From assembly GCF_042139015.1 (NCBI RefSeq), contig NZ_JBHIKY010000017.1, forward strand, positions 13,348-77,347: 64,000 bases of DNA. Reading direction: 5' to 3'. The stretch's first letter is position 1. Each line of letters starts with the position of its first letter. Below the pieces are notes generated by a model. It was not told the origin of the DNA and searched no databases. It saw nothing but the letters and a program-made list of their open reading frames with translations. This DNA is from JBHIKY01 sp042139015. Lineage in GTDB: Bacteria; Bacillota; Bacilli; Bacillales; Marinococcaceae. Both the position numbers and the translations under genes were made by a program. Shown here piece after piece: positions 1 to 8,823 of the stretch.

Positions 1-107
1 AATTATCGAAAATGCTCTGCTTTTTAGAGAATTTTGGAAATATTGCGTGCAGTTTCGTCATATTTTTACTATACTTGTGATAAATATTGAAATGGAGTTG
101 ATTGCTG

Positions 108-1847
108 ATGGCTTGGAGGCAGAATTGGAAACGCTGGTCTGATTTTCTTGAGCTTGACTCTGAATTAAAAGACCAGCTCAGCTTAATAACGGAACAGGAT
201 AAGCAGCTCGAAGACAGCTTTTACAAATACTTAGAATTTGGAACAGGCGGTATGCGAGGAGAGATCGGCCCTGGTACTAACCGGATGAACAAATATACGA
301 TCCGGCGGGCGGCAGAAGGGCTCGCTAGATATATAGAGGATCACGGCGAAGAAGCTAAAGAACGCGGTGTTGTTATCGCCTACGATTCCCGGCACCGTTC
401 GCAGGAATTTGCTATGGAGGCTGCTCAAACATTAGGGGCCCATCGCATTCAGGCTTATGTCTTCCAGGAATTACGTCCAACTCCTGAGCTTTCCTTTGCC
501 GTTCGATATTTAAATGGATTCGCGGGCATTGTTATTACGGCAAGCCACAATCCACCAGAGTATAACGGATTTAAGGTATATGGCGAAGATGGCGGCCAAT
601 TTCCGCCAGGGCCGGCGGAAACACTTATTGAAAAAGTGGAGTCCGTAGAAAATGAACTCGAAATACCAACTGCCGATATTACGGAAATGAAAGCAGATCG
701 ATTGTTAAAAATAATTGGAGAACAAATAGATAACGCTTATAATAATGAACTTCAAACAATATTAGTTAATCCAGAACTCACTCAATCTAAAGGTGGAAAT
801 GTATCTGTAGTCTTTACCCCGCTTCACGGCACAGCAAATATCCCGGTAATGAGAGCCTTAGAGACTTCTGGATTTACAGATGTGACAATCGTGAAAGATC
901 AGGCTCTTCCTGACCCAGAATTTTCAACAGTTAGGAGTCCTAATCCGGAGGAAAAAGCAGCATTTGAACACGCGATTGCTGAGGGGGATAAAACTAGTGC
1001 AGATGTTTTAATTGCAACAGACCCTGATGCAGACAGAGTAGGCCTTGCTGTCCGCGGCAAGGACAACCATTATCAAGTATTAACAGGCAATCAGACAGGC
1101 GCGCTTATGCTGGAATATTTGCTTTCTCAGAAACAAAAAAAAGGAATTCTTCCTGAGAACGGCATTGTAATGAAAACCATTGTTACGTCTGAGCTTGGCC
1201 GTACGATTGCAGAAAACTATGGAATGACTGTAATGGACACTTTAACCGGATTTAAATTTATCGGAGAAAAAATAAAGAAGTTTGAGCAGTCAGGTGAATA
1301 TACATTTCAATTTGGGTATGAGGAATCTTACGGTTATTTGATTGGAGATTTCGTAAGGGACAAGGATGCCGTCCAGGCAGCACTTTTAAGTGCAGAAATG
1401 ACTCTTTGGTATAAGGAACAAGGAAAAACCCTATATGACGGCTTATTAGATATTTATCAAAGGTACGGTTGTTACCTTGAGGATTTGGATTCTCTTACCT
1501 TGAAAGGAAAAGAAGGGGCAGAAAAAATTGAGGAGATTATAAAGGTTTTTCGTTTGTCTCCTCCTCAAATAATTGGGGGAAGAGAAATATTACTTCTGGA
1601 AGACTACAAAACTTGTGAACGAACGTATCTGAAAGATCCAGGGCGCACAGAAACCATTGAACTTCCTGTTTCCAACGTTTTAAAGTATAAGCGGGAGGAT
1701 GGGGCATGGTTCTGCATTCGGCCTTCCGGAACGGAACCGAAAATAAAATTCTACTTTGGTGTGAATGAAGGCAGTCTCAAACAGGCGGAAGAAGAGCTTC
1801 TTCAATTAAAAATGGATGTTATGGCCCAGGTGCAGCAAATGCTGTAA
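108..1847 (+). CDS. pgcA: Phosphoglucomutase / phosphomannomutase (PgcA type)
   Basis: Alpha-D-phosphohexomutase that interconverts glucose-6-phosphate and glucose-1-phosphate in the cytoplasm, feeding UDP-glucose for teichoic acid and glycolipid synthesis in Bacillus. The phosphoserine loop TASHNPPEYNGFK has its catalytic Ser at about residue 146, the metal loop DPDADR starts near 305, the sugar-specificity loop reads GYEESYGY, and the C-terminal phosphate-binding RPSGTEPK begins near 538. Length (579 aa) is normal for the family. An upstream in-frame TTG exists at 102, but GGAG at 94-97 is 10 nt from the ATG and only 4 from the TTG, so the ATG was chosen. It is a single gene closed by a hairpin terminator. 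The phosphohexomutase assignment is secure; glucose versus mannose preference is inferred from similarity to Bacillus PgcA. Confidence 0.93.
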   Translation: MAWRQNWKRWSDFLELDSELKDQLSLITEQDKQLEDSFYKYLEFGTGGMRGEIGPGTNRMNKYTIRRAAEGLARYIEDHGEEAKERGVVIAYDSRHRSQEFAMEAAQTLGAHRIQAYVFQELRPTPELSFAVRYLNGFAGIVITASHNPPEYNGFKVYGEDGGQFPPGPAETLIEKVESVENELEIPTADITEMKADRLLKIIGEQIDNAYNNELQTILVNPELTQSKGGNVSVVFTPLHGTANIPVMRALETSGFTDVTIVKDQALPDPEFSTVRSPNPEEKAAFEHAIAEGDKTSADVLIATDPDADRVGLAVRGKDNHYQVLTGNQTGALMLEYLLSQKQKKGILPENGIVMKTIVTSELGRTIAENYGMTVMDTLTGFKFIGEKIKKFEQSGEYTFQFGYEESYGYLIGDFVRDKDAVQAALLSAEMTLWYKEQGKTLYDGLLDIYQRYGCYLEDLDSLTLKGKEGAEKIEEIIKVFRLSPPQIIGGREILLLEDYKTCERTYLKDPGRTETIELPVSNVLKYKREDGAWFCIRPSGTEPKIKFYFGVNEGSLKQAEEELLQLKMDVMAQVQQML

Positions 1848-1853
1848 GGAGAA

Positions 1854-1892
1854 AAGACGCAGGGGGGATGGAAACTCCCTGTGTCTTATTGT
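1854..1892 (+). terminator. Rho-independent terminator after pgcA
   Basis: An 11-bp stem, AAGACGCAGGG (1854-1864) with CCCTGTGTCTT (1877-1887, one G-T pair), followed by a modest T-rich tail. Confidence 0.7.
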
Positions 1893-1964
1893 TATACTTT
1901 CAAAAGACATGTATCTGCTGTTGAATGTATAACAGAAGTTTAGTTGTAGAAAAGGAGATTGAGT

Positions 1965-2816
1965 ATGCAAGACTGGGTCAGAGATTACCTCCGTACCCTT
2001 ACACTGCTGCAGGAAAAACCCTCACGAGCATTCTTGAAAAAAATTATCCGGGCGCATATTCGGACGTTTCCATTTGAGAATATCAGTAAACTGATTTCTA
2101 AAGAACAACGCAATGGAACGGTATCGATACCAGGTCCGGAAGAGTTTTTAGCTTCTCATCATAATCGCCATACGGGCGGCACATGTTTTGCCCTGAATGC
2201 AAACCTTTTAAAGCTTCTTAAAGCTCTTGGTTTTGAAGGATATTATATTCATCCGGGAGAAGACCATATGGCAATTGTCTTAAAAGATCCAGAGTCTTCT
2301 CATAATAATATGTATGTGGACGTCGGCACTACAGCTCCTTTATTCGATCCTATTTCCTTTGAAGGAAGAAAAAAAATGATCCCTGCCTTTGCGGGGGAGA
2401 AGCTGCTTTTTCTACCTGGCCCGCAAAAAGGGGTATACAGCTATATCAGGGTGCGGGGAGATCAGATTATTAATAAAAAATGGACATTTTCCATTTACGA
2501 TGAACTAGAAGAGAAAGAGTTTTATCCCTGGGTAAAAAATACGTATAAAGATACTGCACCCTTTATGAATAAGTTACGCTGCCAGCTGTGGCAGCCCGAA
2601 AAGAGACGTGGTTTATCAATAAACAATCGTCACTTTACGATTCGTAATGCAAGCGGAGGAGTATTAGTGAAAAGTGTTTCAGACCGGGAGTCTCTCCGCT
2701 GTATATTGCACGAAGAGTTTAATTTTCCACGTCTTCCACTTGATCATGCTTTATCTATTCTGGAGGAAAAACAAATTGCTTTATTTGAGGAAACAAAAAA
2801 AGAAAGAGGGAGCTGA
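1965..2816 (+). CDS. Arylamine N-acetyltransferase (NAT family)
   Basis: Cytoplasmic acetyl-CoA:arylamine N-acetyltransferase of the NAT/NatA family, which acetylates aromatic amines and hydrazines through a Cys-His-Asp triad. The conserved block RHTGGTCFALN places the nucleophile at Cys74, DHMAIVL gives His101 and YVDVG gives Asp119, so the triad is complete. At 283 aa it has the usual bacterial NAT length. AAAGGAG at 1951-1957 fits the ATG (7 nt spacing) better than the upstream TTG at 1959. It stands alone, convergent with the acylphosphatase gene. The natural substrate is unknown; the family is usually linked to xenobiotic detoxification. Confidence 0.88.
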   Translation: MQDWVRDYLRTLTLLQEKPSRAFLKKIIRAHIRTFPFENISKLISKEQRNGTVSIPGPEEFLASHHNRHTGGTCFALNANLLKLLKALGFEGYYIHPGEDHMAIVLKDPESSHNNMYVDVGTTAPLFDPISFEGRKKMIPAFAGEKLLFLPGPQKGVYSYIRVRGDQIINKKWTFSIYDELEEKEFYPWVKNTYKDTAPFMNKLRCQLWQPEKRRGLSINNRHFTIRNASGGVLVKSVSDRESLRCILHEEFNFPRLPLDHALSILEEKQIALFEETKKERGS

Positions 2817-2830
2817 TGTCCTCTTTCTTT
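2799..2830. terminator. Bidirectional terminator between nat and acyP
   Basis: A perfect 11-bp stem, AAAGAAAGAGG (2799-2809) and CCTCTTTCTTT (2820-2830), T-rich on leaving in either direction. The nat stop codon (2814-2816) sits in the loop, so the last codons of nat form the left arm. Confidence 0.8.
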
Positions 2831-2831
2831 T

Positions 2832-3101
2832 TTAATATTTCACGGAAAAATACCCGTTGTGTTCAACGCTGTCTGTCGCTTCGATATCCAGGTGATCCAC
2901 TTTTGAGAAATTATTGCCTCCAGCTACTGAATCGAGAAACCCTCCCATCGTTTGTTCATCAGATTCTGCTTTCACTTCGACTGTTCCATCAGATTTATTT
3001 CGTACCCATCCGTTTACTCCATGTTTTTCTGCCTCCGTTTGTACAAAATGACGGAACCCAACTCCCTGTACAGTTCCATGAACAATAATATGCTGTTTCA
3101 T
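2832..3101 (-). CDS. acyP: Acylphosphatase
   Basis: Small cytoplasmic enzyme that hydrolyses carboxyl-phosphate bonds such as acetyl phosphate or carbamoyl phosphate. The 89-residue sequence holds both catalytic elements: GTVQGVGFRHFV with the phosphate-binding Arg, and GWVRNKSDGTVEV with the catalytic Asn. The start is the ATG 11 nt after GGAG; a TTG nine bases upstream is too close to the ribosome-binding site. It lies 20 nt downstream of the small gene at 3122-3352 on the same strand, so the two are probably co-transcribed. Confidence 0.9.
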   Translation of the reverse strand: MKQHIIVHGTVQGVGFRHFVQTEAEKHGVNGWVRNKSDGTVEVKAESDEQTMGGFLDSVAGGNNFSKVDHLDIEATDSVEHNGYFSVKY

Positions 3102-3121
3102 CAGTAACAAGTCTCCTTTCG

Positions 3122-3352
3122 TTAAGCTTTTATAAAATGAACACCAAACCAGGGATCCTGTTCTGGATTATCCTCTGATTCTGATATGACATGCGGAATA
3201 CCTTCTTCATCTGTGGTCATCCAAACCCCATACGCATCCTTGAAAACGGGGTAAAAGTACCCCTCACGAAACAATATTTTAGGAGGATCTGATTCGATAA
3301 AATCAAATTCTAATTTTTTTATAACATTTTTTTTGCAGCGGACAAGCTCCAT
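3122..3352 (-). CDS. Conserved hypothetical protein, 76 aa
   Basis: Not recognised as a named family. It begins MELVRCKKNV, is acidic in the second half (EESEDNPEQD-like composition) and rich in aromatic residues, with no signal peptide or membrane segment, so a small soluble cytoplasmic protein is likely. The ATG is preceded by AAGGTGAT at suitable spacing. It is the first gene of a probable two-gene unit with acyP. Coding is supported by the good start, the tight spacing to acyP and the absence of any competing frame; function is unknown. Confidence 0.6.
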   Translation of the reverse strand: MELVRCKKNVIKKLEFDFIESDPPKILFREGYFYPVFKDAYGVWMTTDEEGIPHVISESEDNPEQDPWFGVHFIKA

Positions 3353-3504
3353 ATAACATCACCTTCAGCTTGTAATTGTTCCCATTAAGTATATCATTGT
3401 CATTCCCTCTTTGAAAAAAATCAACCACTTTCTATAATAACCGAAACAGTCTAATGCAGCGTTTATGTTCATATAGTGAAAGCAAGTAGAAAGGAGGAAG
3501 AACG

Positions 3505-4917
3505 TTGAGAGCTGAGGAAGAAAAAGCGTTGTTTGAAGCTATAGAAGAAATAACAGAAATCGCGGAAGGATTCGGTCTTGATTTTTATCCTATGAGGTAT
3601 GAAATCTGCCCATCTGACATTATTTATACCTTTGGGGCGTATGGAATGCCTACTCGATATTCGCACTGGTCCTTCGGGAAACAATTTCACAAAATGAAGC
3701 TGCATTATGATTTGGGATTAAGTAAAATTTATGAACTGGTCATTAATTCTAACCCATGCTATGCATTTTTACTCGACAGTAATTCTTTAATACAAAATAA
3801 ATTAATAGTAGCTCACGTTTTAGCGCATTGTGACTTTTTTAAGAATAATGTCCGTTTTTCCAATACGAGAAACGATATGGTAGAAAGCATGGCAGCGGCG
3901 GCAGAACGGATTTCTCGCTATGAAATGCAATATGGTCATCAGGAGGTAGAAGATTTTCTGGATGCTGTTCTTTCGATTCAGGAGCATATAGACCCTAGTC
4001 TGATACGTCCTAAATTGCTGTGGAACATGGATGAAGAAGAGGGGATTCCTTCAAGGAAAAAAGGATTATATGATGATCTATGGTCACTTGAAGAGAAAGA
4101 GAGAGAGAAAGAACAACTTCCCCAAAAACGCAAAAAAAGTTTCCCGCCAAAATCAGAAAAGGATCTGTTATTGTTCTTAGAGGAATACAGCAGAGAGATT
4201 GAAGATTGGCAGCGGGATATTTTAACGATGATGAGGGAAGAAATGCTTTATTTCTGGCCGCAATTAGAAACGAAAATTATGAATGAAGGCTGGGCTTCCT
4301 ACTGGCATGCAAAAATTTTACGTGAGCTTGATTTAACTGAAGAAGAAAGTATTGAATTTGCAAAATTAAATGCCAGTGTTGTCCAGCCTTCTACTACATC
4401 CATCAATCCTTATTATTTAGGATTAAAAATCTTTGAAGAAATAGAAAGAAGATATGATAAGCCGGATGAACATCTATTACAACTCGGTGTAAAACCAGGA
4501 AGCGGAATTCAAAAACTTTATGAAGTACGCGAACTTGAATCTGATACTTCATTTATACGGAATTATGTTACCAAAAAGCTGGTGCAAAGAGAGGATTTAT
4601 ACCTTTTTCAGAAACAGGGCAGAGAATATAAAATCGTAGATAAAGAATGGGAAAACGTCAGAGACCAGCTCATTAGATCGCGGGTAAATGGAGGCTTCCC
4701 ATATTTGACAGTGGAAGACGGCGATTATGCAAAAGCAGGGGAGCTATATTTAAAGCATCATTATGAAGAAGAGGAGCTTGATTTAAAATATCTCGAAAAA
4801 ACTCTTCCCTATGTACATCAGCTCTGGGGCAGGACAGTGCATGTGGAAACTGTAATTGAAGACAGTGAAGTCCTCTTCAGCTTTGATGGAAGGAGGATGC
4901 ACAGAAAATCTTTGTAG
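3505..4917 (+). CDS. spoVR: SpoVR family protein
   Basis: Member of the SpoVR/YcgB family. In B. subtilis spoVR is SigE-dependent and needed for normal spore cortex formation; its biochemistry is unsettled. The hallmark block NEGWASYWHAKI lies near residue 260, followed by the conserved STTSINPYYLGLKIFE stretch, and the C-terminal third has the expected Arg/Asp-rich segments. Length (470 aa) matches the family. The start is a TTG with AAGGAGG (3491-3497) 7 nt upstream; no ATG start competes. It is monocistronic, with its own terminator. No SigE promoter could be assigned with certainty in the 150 nt upstream. Confidence 0.9.
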   Translation: MRAEEEKALFEAIEEITEIAEGFGLDFYPMRYEICPSDIIYTFGAYGMPTRYSHWSFGKQFHKMKLHYDLGLSKIYELVINSNPCYAFLLDSNSLIQNKLIVAHVLAHCDFFKNNVRFSNTRNDMVESMAAAAERISRYEMQYGHQEVEDFLDAVLSIQEHIDPSLIRPKLLWNMDEEEGIPSRKKGLYDDLWSLEEKEREKEQLPQKRKKSFPPKSEKDLLLFLEEYSREIEDWQRDILTMMREEMLYFWPQLETKIMNEGWASYWHAKILRELDLTEEESIEFAKLNASVVQPSTTSINPYYLGLKIFEEIERRYDKPDEHLLQLGVKPGSGIQKLYEVRELESDTSFIRNYVTKKLVQREDLYLFQKQGREYKIVDKEWENVRDQLIRSRVNGGFPYLTVEDGDYAKAGELYLKHHYEEEELDLKYLEKTLPYVHQLWGRTVHVETVIEDSEVLFSFDGRRMHRKSL

Positions 4918-4922
4918 TCACC

Positions 4923-4956
4923 AGGCGGTCTTTCAGAAGGCCGCTTGTTTCTTTTA
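4923..4956 (+). terminator. Terminator after spoVR
   Basis: Stem AGGCGG (4923-4928) with CCGCTT (4941-4946), followed by TGTTTCTTTT. Confidence 0.6.
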
Positions 4957-5007
4957 AAGCCGTGTCGTAAGATAAATGAAGTTTACTCAAGGAAGGTTGA
5001 ATATGAA

Positions 5008-5562
5008 ATGACAGAAAAAGAAAAAATGCTGAGTGGTGAATTGTATCAACCATGGGATAAGGAACTCGTGACAGGAAGGGAAGAGGCTCGCAAGCTTACT
5101 AAATTATTTAATGATACCACGGGCGGCGAGTATGAGAAACAGGCGGAGATTCTGATGCAGCTTTTTGGAAAAACTGGAGAAGATATTCATATTGAGCCGG
5201 ATTTCCGCTGTGACTATGGCTTTAATATCCACACGGGAAAAAATTTCTTTGCTAATTTCAACTGTGTTTTTCTGGATGTGTGTGAAGTTTCGTTCGGTGA
5301 TAATGTCATGCTTGGACCAGGTGTACATATTTATACAGCCACTCATCCGTTATCGGCGCAAGTGCGGAATAGAGGCCTTGAAAATGGCAGGCCGGTAAGA
5401 ATTGGCGATAATGTATGGATTGGTGGAGGAGCAATTATAAATCCAGGAGTTTCAATTGGGGATAATACAGTCATAGGCTCAGGAAGTGTTGTTACAAAGG
5501 ATGTGCCGGCAGCTGTTTTTGCAGCAGGAAATCCTTGCAAAGTTATCAAAAAAATCGATTGA
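5008..5562 (+). CDS. maa: Maltose/galactoside O-acetyltransferase
   Basis: Acetyl-CoA-dependent sugar O-acetyltransferase of the hexapeptide-repeat (left-handed beta-helix) superfamily, cytoplasmic, probably a trimer. The N-terminal helical segment MLSGELYQPWDKEL is typical of Maa/LacA, and repeated I-G-D-N-type hexapeptides run from about residue 70 to 175. The catalytic His is His113 in TATHPL. At 184 aa it is the usual length. The open frame extends upstream to 4945, but AAGGAAGG at 4989-4996 and the family N-terminus point to this ATG. No operon partner. The physiological acceptor sugar is not established for the family. Confidence 0.85.
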   Translation: MTEKEKMLSGELYQPWDKELVTGREEARKLTKLFNDTTGGEYEKQAEILMQLFGKTGEDIHIEPDFRCDYGFNIHTGKNFFANFNCVFLDVCEVSFGDNVMLGPGVHIYTATHPLSAQVRNRGLENGRPVRIGDNVWIGGGAIINPGVSIGDNTVIGSGSVVTKDVPAAVFAAGNPCKVIKKID

Positions 5563-5706
5563 ATGAAAACATATCTAAAGAGCCTGCAAGGAAGTGTCTG
5601 GCGGAAGCGACTGCTGGGTTCTCACTTAAGGTATCAAGCAAAAGGCTTCCGACAATCATTTTTGATCATCGAAAGCTTTTTAGACTGTCCCTTCAGCTTT
5701 ATCCTT
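5563..5706. other. Convergent gap without a gene
   Basis: The 144 nt between maa and pdxK contain short frames that are shadows or lack a ribosome-binding site. Fragments such as TGGCGGAAGCG resemble a decayed copy of the interspersed repeat seen elsewhere in the window, but the match is too weak to call. Confidence 0.4.
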
Positions 5707-6522
5707 TTATTTCGCTGTTTGATGCCTGTGCGCAGTATGATCTACAGGTCCTATATATTCATTGAGCGGGAAGGAGTCTTGAATGGCTGCCTGGATAAAC
5801 TGCTTTGCTGTTTCAATTGCTTCTCTTACTGGTCTGCCTTTTGCAAGTTCGGCAGTAATTGCGGCTGAATAAGTGCACCCAGCTCCATGCGTGTATTTCG
5901 TGTGAATTTTTTCAGCTTCAATCATATCAAATGATTTTCCATCATAAAAAACATCTACAGATGTCTCCTCTCCAGTTTCTCCTCCACCTTTTACAATGAC
6001 AAAAGAGGGACCGAGCTCATAAATTATCTCAGCTGCATTTTTCATCTCATCAATGTTTCGAATGGAGGAAAGACCAGCTATCTGCGCAGCCTCAAATAAG
6101 TTTGGAGTTACAACCAGAGCTTTAGGAACAAGGACTTCACGCAGACATTTGTCTGTTTCAGGATGTAATGCTTCGTCAGCTCCTTTGCAGACCATAACAG
6201 GATCTACTACTAATTTTTCAATATTATACTGATCGACTTTTCTTGCGACTAAATTAATTGTGTCAATAGAACCAAGCATTCCGGTTTTTACGGCGTCCGT
6301 ACCAATTCCAGCAAGCACAGTTTCCAATTGAGCATCGAGTACATCTGTATCCTGCGGATATACAGTATGATACCAATTGTTATGAGGGTCCTGGGCTACG
6401 ATGGTTGTCAAAGAGGTCATTCCATATACGCCAAGCTCCTGGAAAGTTTTCAGATCTGCCTGTATACCAGCTCCGCCGCTCGTGTCAGAACCAGCAATGG
6501 TTAATACTTTTTTTAAAGCCAT
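5707..6522 (-). CDS. pdxK: Pyridoxine/pyridoxal kinase, ThiD-like (PdxK)
   Basis: Ribokinase-superfamily kinase. Bacillus PdxK phosphorylates pyridoxine, pyridoxal and pyridoxamine for B6 salvage and is closer in sequence to ThiD (HMP kinase) than to E. coli PdxK. It shows the N-terminal TIAGSDTSGGAGIQADLKTF substrate-binding motif, the VVDPVMVCKG block, and the GAGC anion-hole motif with Cys near residue 216. At 271 aa it equals the B. subtilis protein. It lies 37 nt downstream of ampS on the same strand, possibly co-transcribed. HMP kinase activity cannot be excluded from sequence alone. Confidence 0.85.
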   Translation of the reverse strand: MALKKVLTIAGSDTSGGAGIQADLKTFQELGVYGMTSLTTIVAQDPHNNWYHTVYPQDTDVLDAQLETVLAGIGTDAVKTGMLGSIDTINLVARKVDQYNIEKLVVDPVMVCKGADEALHPETDKCLREVLVPKALVVTPNLFEAAQIAGLSSIRNIDEMKNAAEIIYELGPSFVIVKGGGETGEETSVDVFYDGKSFDMIEAEKIHTKYTHGAGCTYSAAITAELAKGRPVREAIETAKQFIQAAIQDSFPLNEYIGPVDHTAHRHQTAK

Positions 6523-6559
6523 CTTATAATCTCCTCTCTTTTAAAGACGCAGCAGTGGA

Positions 6560-7792
6560 TTACTCCGCCCATTCTCCGCTGCGGAATATAGCTTCTTTTT
6601 GTCCAGTGTTTAGGATACCATCAATATTCATTTCTGCTGAACCGATCATAAAATCGACGTGAGTAATGCTGGTATTTAATCCTTGCTTATCTTTTTCTTC
6701 TTTAGACAAGTCTGAGCCGTTTTTAACACAAAATGCATAGGCACTTCCAATGGCAAGATGGTTTGAGGCATTCTCATCGAACAGGGTATTATAAAAAAGA
6801 ATCCCGGTCTGCGAAATTGGTGAACTGTGGGGCACTAATGCCACTTCACCTAAATAATGGGAACCTTCGTCGGTTTCGATTAAATTCGAGAGCGTTTCTT
6901 CCCCTTCTTCTGCAGTCCAATCAACAATTTTGCCGTCTTTGAAATGGATAGTAAATCCATCGATAATATTTCCGCTGTAATTCAAAGGTTTGGTATTTTT
7001 TACATAGCCGTTTACTCCATATTTGTGGGGCACTGTAAATACTTCTTCTGTAGGCATATTAGCTATGAAATGCACACCGTCCTGATTTGGGCCGCCGCCT
7101 CCAACCCAAATATGATCTTCCGGGAGCTTAATTTCAAGGTCAGTGCCAGGAGCCGTGTAATGCAGTGCACTATAACGTTTATTATTTAAAGCTGCAGCTT
7201 TATTTTGGAGCGTTTGGTCAAGCTTTTCCCACTCTTTTACAGGATCATTTACATCAGCTCTTACAGCTGAAAAAATAGCCTTCCAGAGATTTTTTTCGGC
7301 TTTTTCCGGTGTGTCATCGGGAAACACTTTCTTTGCCCAGCCTTTTGAAGGTGTAGCAATTACAAGCCAGCTGACTTTGTCTGATTGAATATAAGATCGG
7401 AAAACATCCATTGCTTCTCCTGCAGCTTTGTTGGCATCTGCAACCCTGCTCGGTTTTACACCTTTTAAAAGATCCGGATCTGTAGACTTTACAGTGATAA
7501 AGGCAGCTCCACTTTCAGCCAGTTCTTCTCTTCCTTTTGCAAGCCATTGTGGATATTCCTTAAAAGCTTCATCTGGAGCTTTATCAAATTTGAGACGTGT
7601 CAGCTTTTCGTCTACCCAGTCGACATGTACATTCTTTGCCCCCGCTCCATATGCTTCTTCGGCAAGCAGCCGAACGAATTCATCAGAAGTAATCGGTGCA
7701 GATATTACGAGTGTCTGTCCTCGCTGCAGATTAACTCCCATTCTTATGGCAAGTTCAGAATACTGTTTTAAATTTCGCTCGAAATCAGTCAT
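6560..7792 (-). CDS. ampS: Aminopeptidase, peptidase family M29
   Basis: Leucyl/aminopeptidase T type metallo-exopeptidase that removes N-terminal residues from peptides in the cytoplasm using two metal ions, often cobalt or zinc. The 410-residue length equals B. subtilis AmpS. Conserved M29 segments include EVALVPHSSPI with a metal-binding Glu, FYNTLFDENASNHLAIG, and the C-terminal THVDFMIGS with the metal-binding His and Asp. The start is the ATG 8 nt after GGAG; an in-frame codon 24 nt upstream lacks a ribosome-binding site. The next gene on this strand is pdxK. Confidence 0.9.
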   Translation of the reverse strand: MTDFERNLKQYSELAIRMGVNLQRGQTLVISAPITSDEFVRLLAEEAYGAGAKNVHVDWVDEKLTRLKFDKAPDEAFKEYPQWLAKGREELAESGAAFITVKSTDPDLLKGVKPSRVADANKAAGEAMDVFRSYIQSDKVSWLVIATPSKGWAKKVFPDDTPEKAEKNLWKAIFSAVRADVNDPVKEWEKLDQTLQNKAAALNNKRYSALHYTAPGTDLEIKLPEDHIWVGGGGPNQDGVHFIANMPTEEVFTVPHKYGVNGYVKNTKPLNYSGNIIDGFTIHFKDGKIVDWTAEEGEETLSNLIETDEGSHYLGEVALVPHSSPISQTGILFYNTLFDENASNHLAIGSAYAFCVKNGSDLSKEEKDKQGLNTSITHVDFMIGSAEMNIDGILNTGQKEAIFRSGEWAE

Positions 7793-7906
7793 AGTCACAG
7801 CTCCTTTTAAAATCATACATTTTTAGATTCAGCGTAAAATACGTGAAGTATTCCCATTAATTAGCATGTTTTACCTGTTTCCAAGCATATTGTAACATAT
7901 CCAATA

Positions 7907-7933
7907 GTCTGCACCTATTTTTAGAGTGCAGTC
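7907..7933. promoter_or_regulatory. Inverted repeat upstream of the LOG-family gene
   Basis: GTCTGCAC (7907-7914) and GTGCAGTC (7926-7933) form a near-perfect inverted repeat about 40 nt before the start codon at 7972. Its position suits an operator overlapping a promoter, but no regulator or clear -35/-10 pair was recognised. A weak hairpin without regulatory role is the alternative. Confidence 0.3.
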
Positions 7934-7971
7934 ATAAAATGCTAAGATAAAGGGGAGGAGGGGCTGTTTTT

Positions 7972-8526
7972 ATGAGATCGCTCACAATATTTTGCGGTTC
8001 AAGCAAAGGATTTAATGAAGAATACGAAAAACAAGCGGTTTTATTGGGCCAGCTTGCAGCCCGCCACGACATAGAAATTATTTACGGAGGTTCGAGCTCT
8101 GGATTGATGGGAACCCTTGCAGACAGTGTTCTGCGTAATGGCGGAAAAGTGACTGGAATCATTCCTGAAAGCTTGATGTCTAAAGAGGCGGCACACCAGC
8201 ACCTAAATAACCTTATTACTGTAAAAACGATGCATGAGCGGAAAGCGTTAATGTATGAAAAAGGGGAAGCTTTTGTGGCGATGCCCGGAGGAATAGGAAC
8301 TCTCGAGGAATTTATCGAAATTTTAACATGGGGAGCTATTGGTCACCACAAAAAAACGTGCGGGCTTTTTAATGTTAATCAATACTACAGGCCGCTGTCC
8401 GACCTTTTCGAACACATGGTTAACGAAGGGTTTTTAGCAGAGCATATAGCTGAACAAATTATTACTGAGGAAGAACCGGGTCTCTTATTAGAAAAGCTGG
8501 GAATGTATGAACCTGAAAAACAGTAA
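7972..8526 (+). CDS. LOG family protein, cytokinin riboside 5'-monophosphate phosphoribohydrolase type
   Basis: TIGR00730/LOG family enzyme. Characterised members hydrolyse nucleoside 5'-monophosphates to free base and ribose-5-phosphate; in Bacillus the relative is YvdD. It carries an early GSSKGF phosphate-binding segment, YGGSSSGLMG, the MHERKALM motif with the catalytic Arg, and the signature PGGIGTLEE starting at residue 105. At 184 aa it is a typical short LOG protein. The ATG follows GGGGAGGAGGGG. Single gene. The true bacterial substrate is uncertain (AMP nucleosidase-like activity is possible). Confidence 0.85.
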   Translation: MRSLTIFCGSSKGFNEEYEKQAVLLGQLAARHDIEIIYGGSSSGLMGTLADSVLRNGGKVTGIIPESLMSKEAAHQHLNNLITVKTMHERKALMYEKGEAFVAMPGGIGTLEEFIEILTWGAIGHHKKTCGLFNVNQYYRPLSDLFEHMVNEGFLAEHIAEQIITEEEPGLLLEKLGMYEPEKQ

Positions 8527-8540
8527 AGGTAGAACGAAAA

Positions 8541-8575
8541 AAAGAGCGGCCTGCTTCTGAATGGCCGCAAAAAAG
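8541..8575 (-). terminator. GC-rich hairpin after the LOG gene
   Basis: GCGGCC (8546-8551) with GGCCGC (8563-8568), flanked by A-runs on both sides of the + strand. Only the minus-strand reading leaves a T-run, so it may act as a back-up terminator for minus-strand transcription. Confidence 0.4.
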
Positions 8576-8789
8576 TATCGTACGTATTCAGAGTAGCATC
8601 AGCGTAATAAAACAAAATAATATGTAAAGCAGTTTAATTAGCCTGCTGCTGACTCTGTGCAATTAGTTTAGCAGAATTTAAGAGAGGCATCATTGCCGGC
8701 TGCAGCTGATGAGCGCTGATGTATGTGAAATGTTATCAATTTTCTTGTATCAGCTTTAAAAATATAACTGTGGTTATATTTCAAATAAA

Positions 8790-8823
8790 AATTAATGCGC
8801 TTCTATTTAAAGAAGCGCATTTT
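8790..8823. terminator. Terminator after the LemA gene
   Basis: A perfect 11-bp stem, AATGCGCTTCT (8794-8804) with AGAAGCGCATT (8811-8821). The minus-strand tail is AATTTTTATTT, which suits termination of the minus-strand gene ending at 8822. Between 8576 and 8790 nothing further was recognised. Confidence 0.75.

Noticed and set aside
2816..3088. 90-codon + strand frame opposite acyP
   Set aside because: It is the complement of a clear acylphosphatase with catalytic residues and a ribosome-binding site.
5535..5868. Two overlapping + strand frames at the maa-pdxK junction
   Set aside because: No ribosome-binding site, and they run into the 3' end of pdxK on the other strand.
7428..7826. 132-codon + strand frame within ampS
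   Set aside because: Antisense shadow of the M29 aminopeptidase, with no independent start signal.
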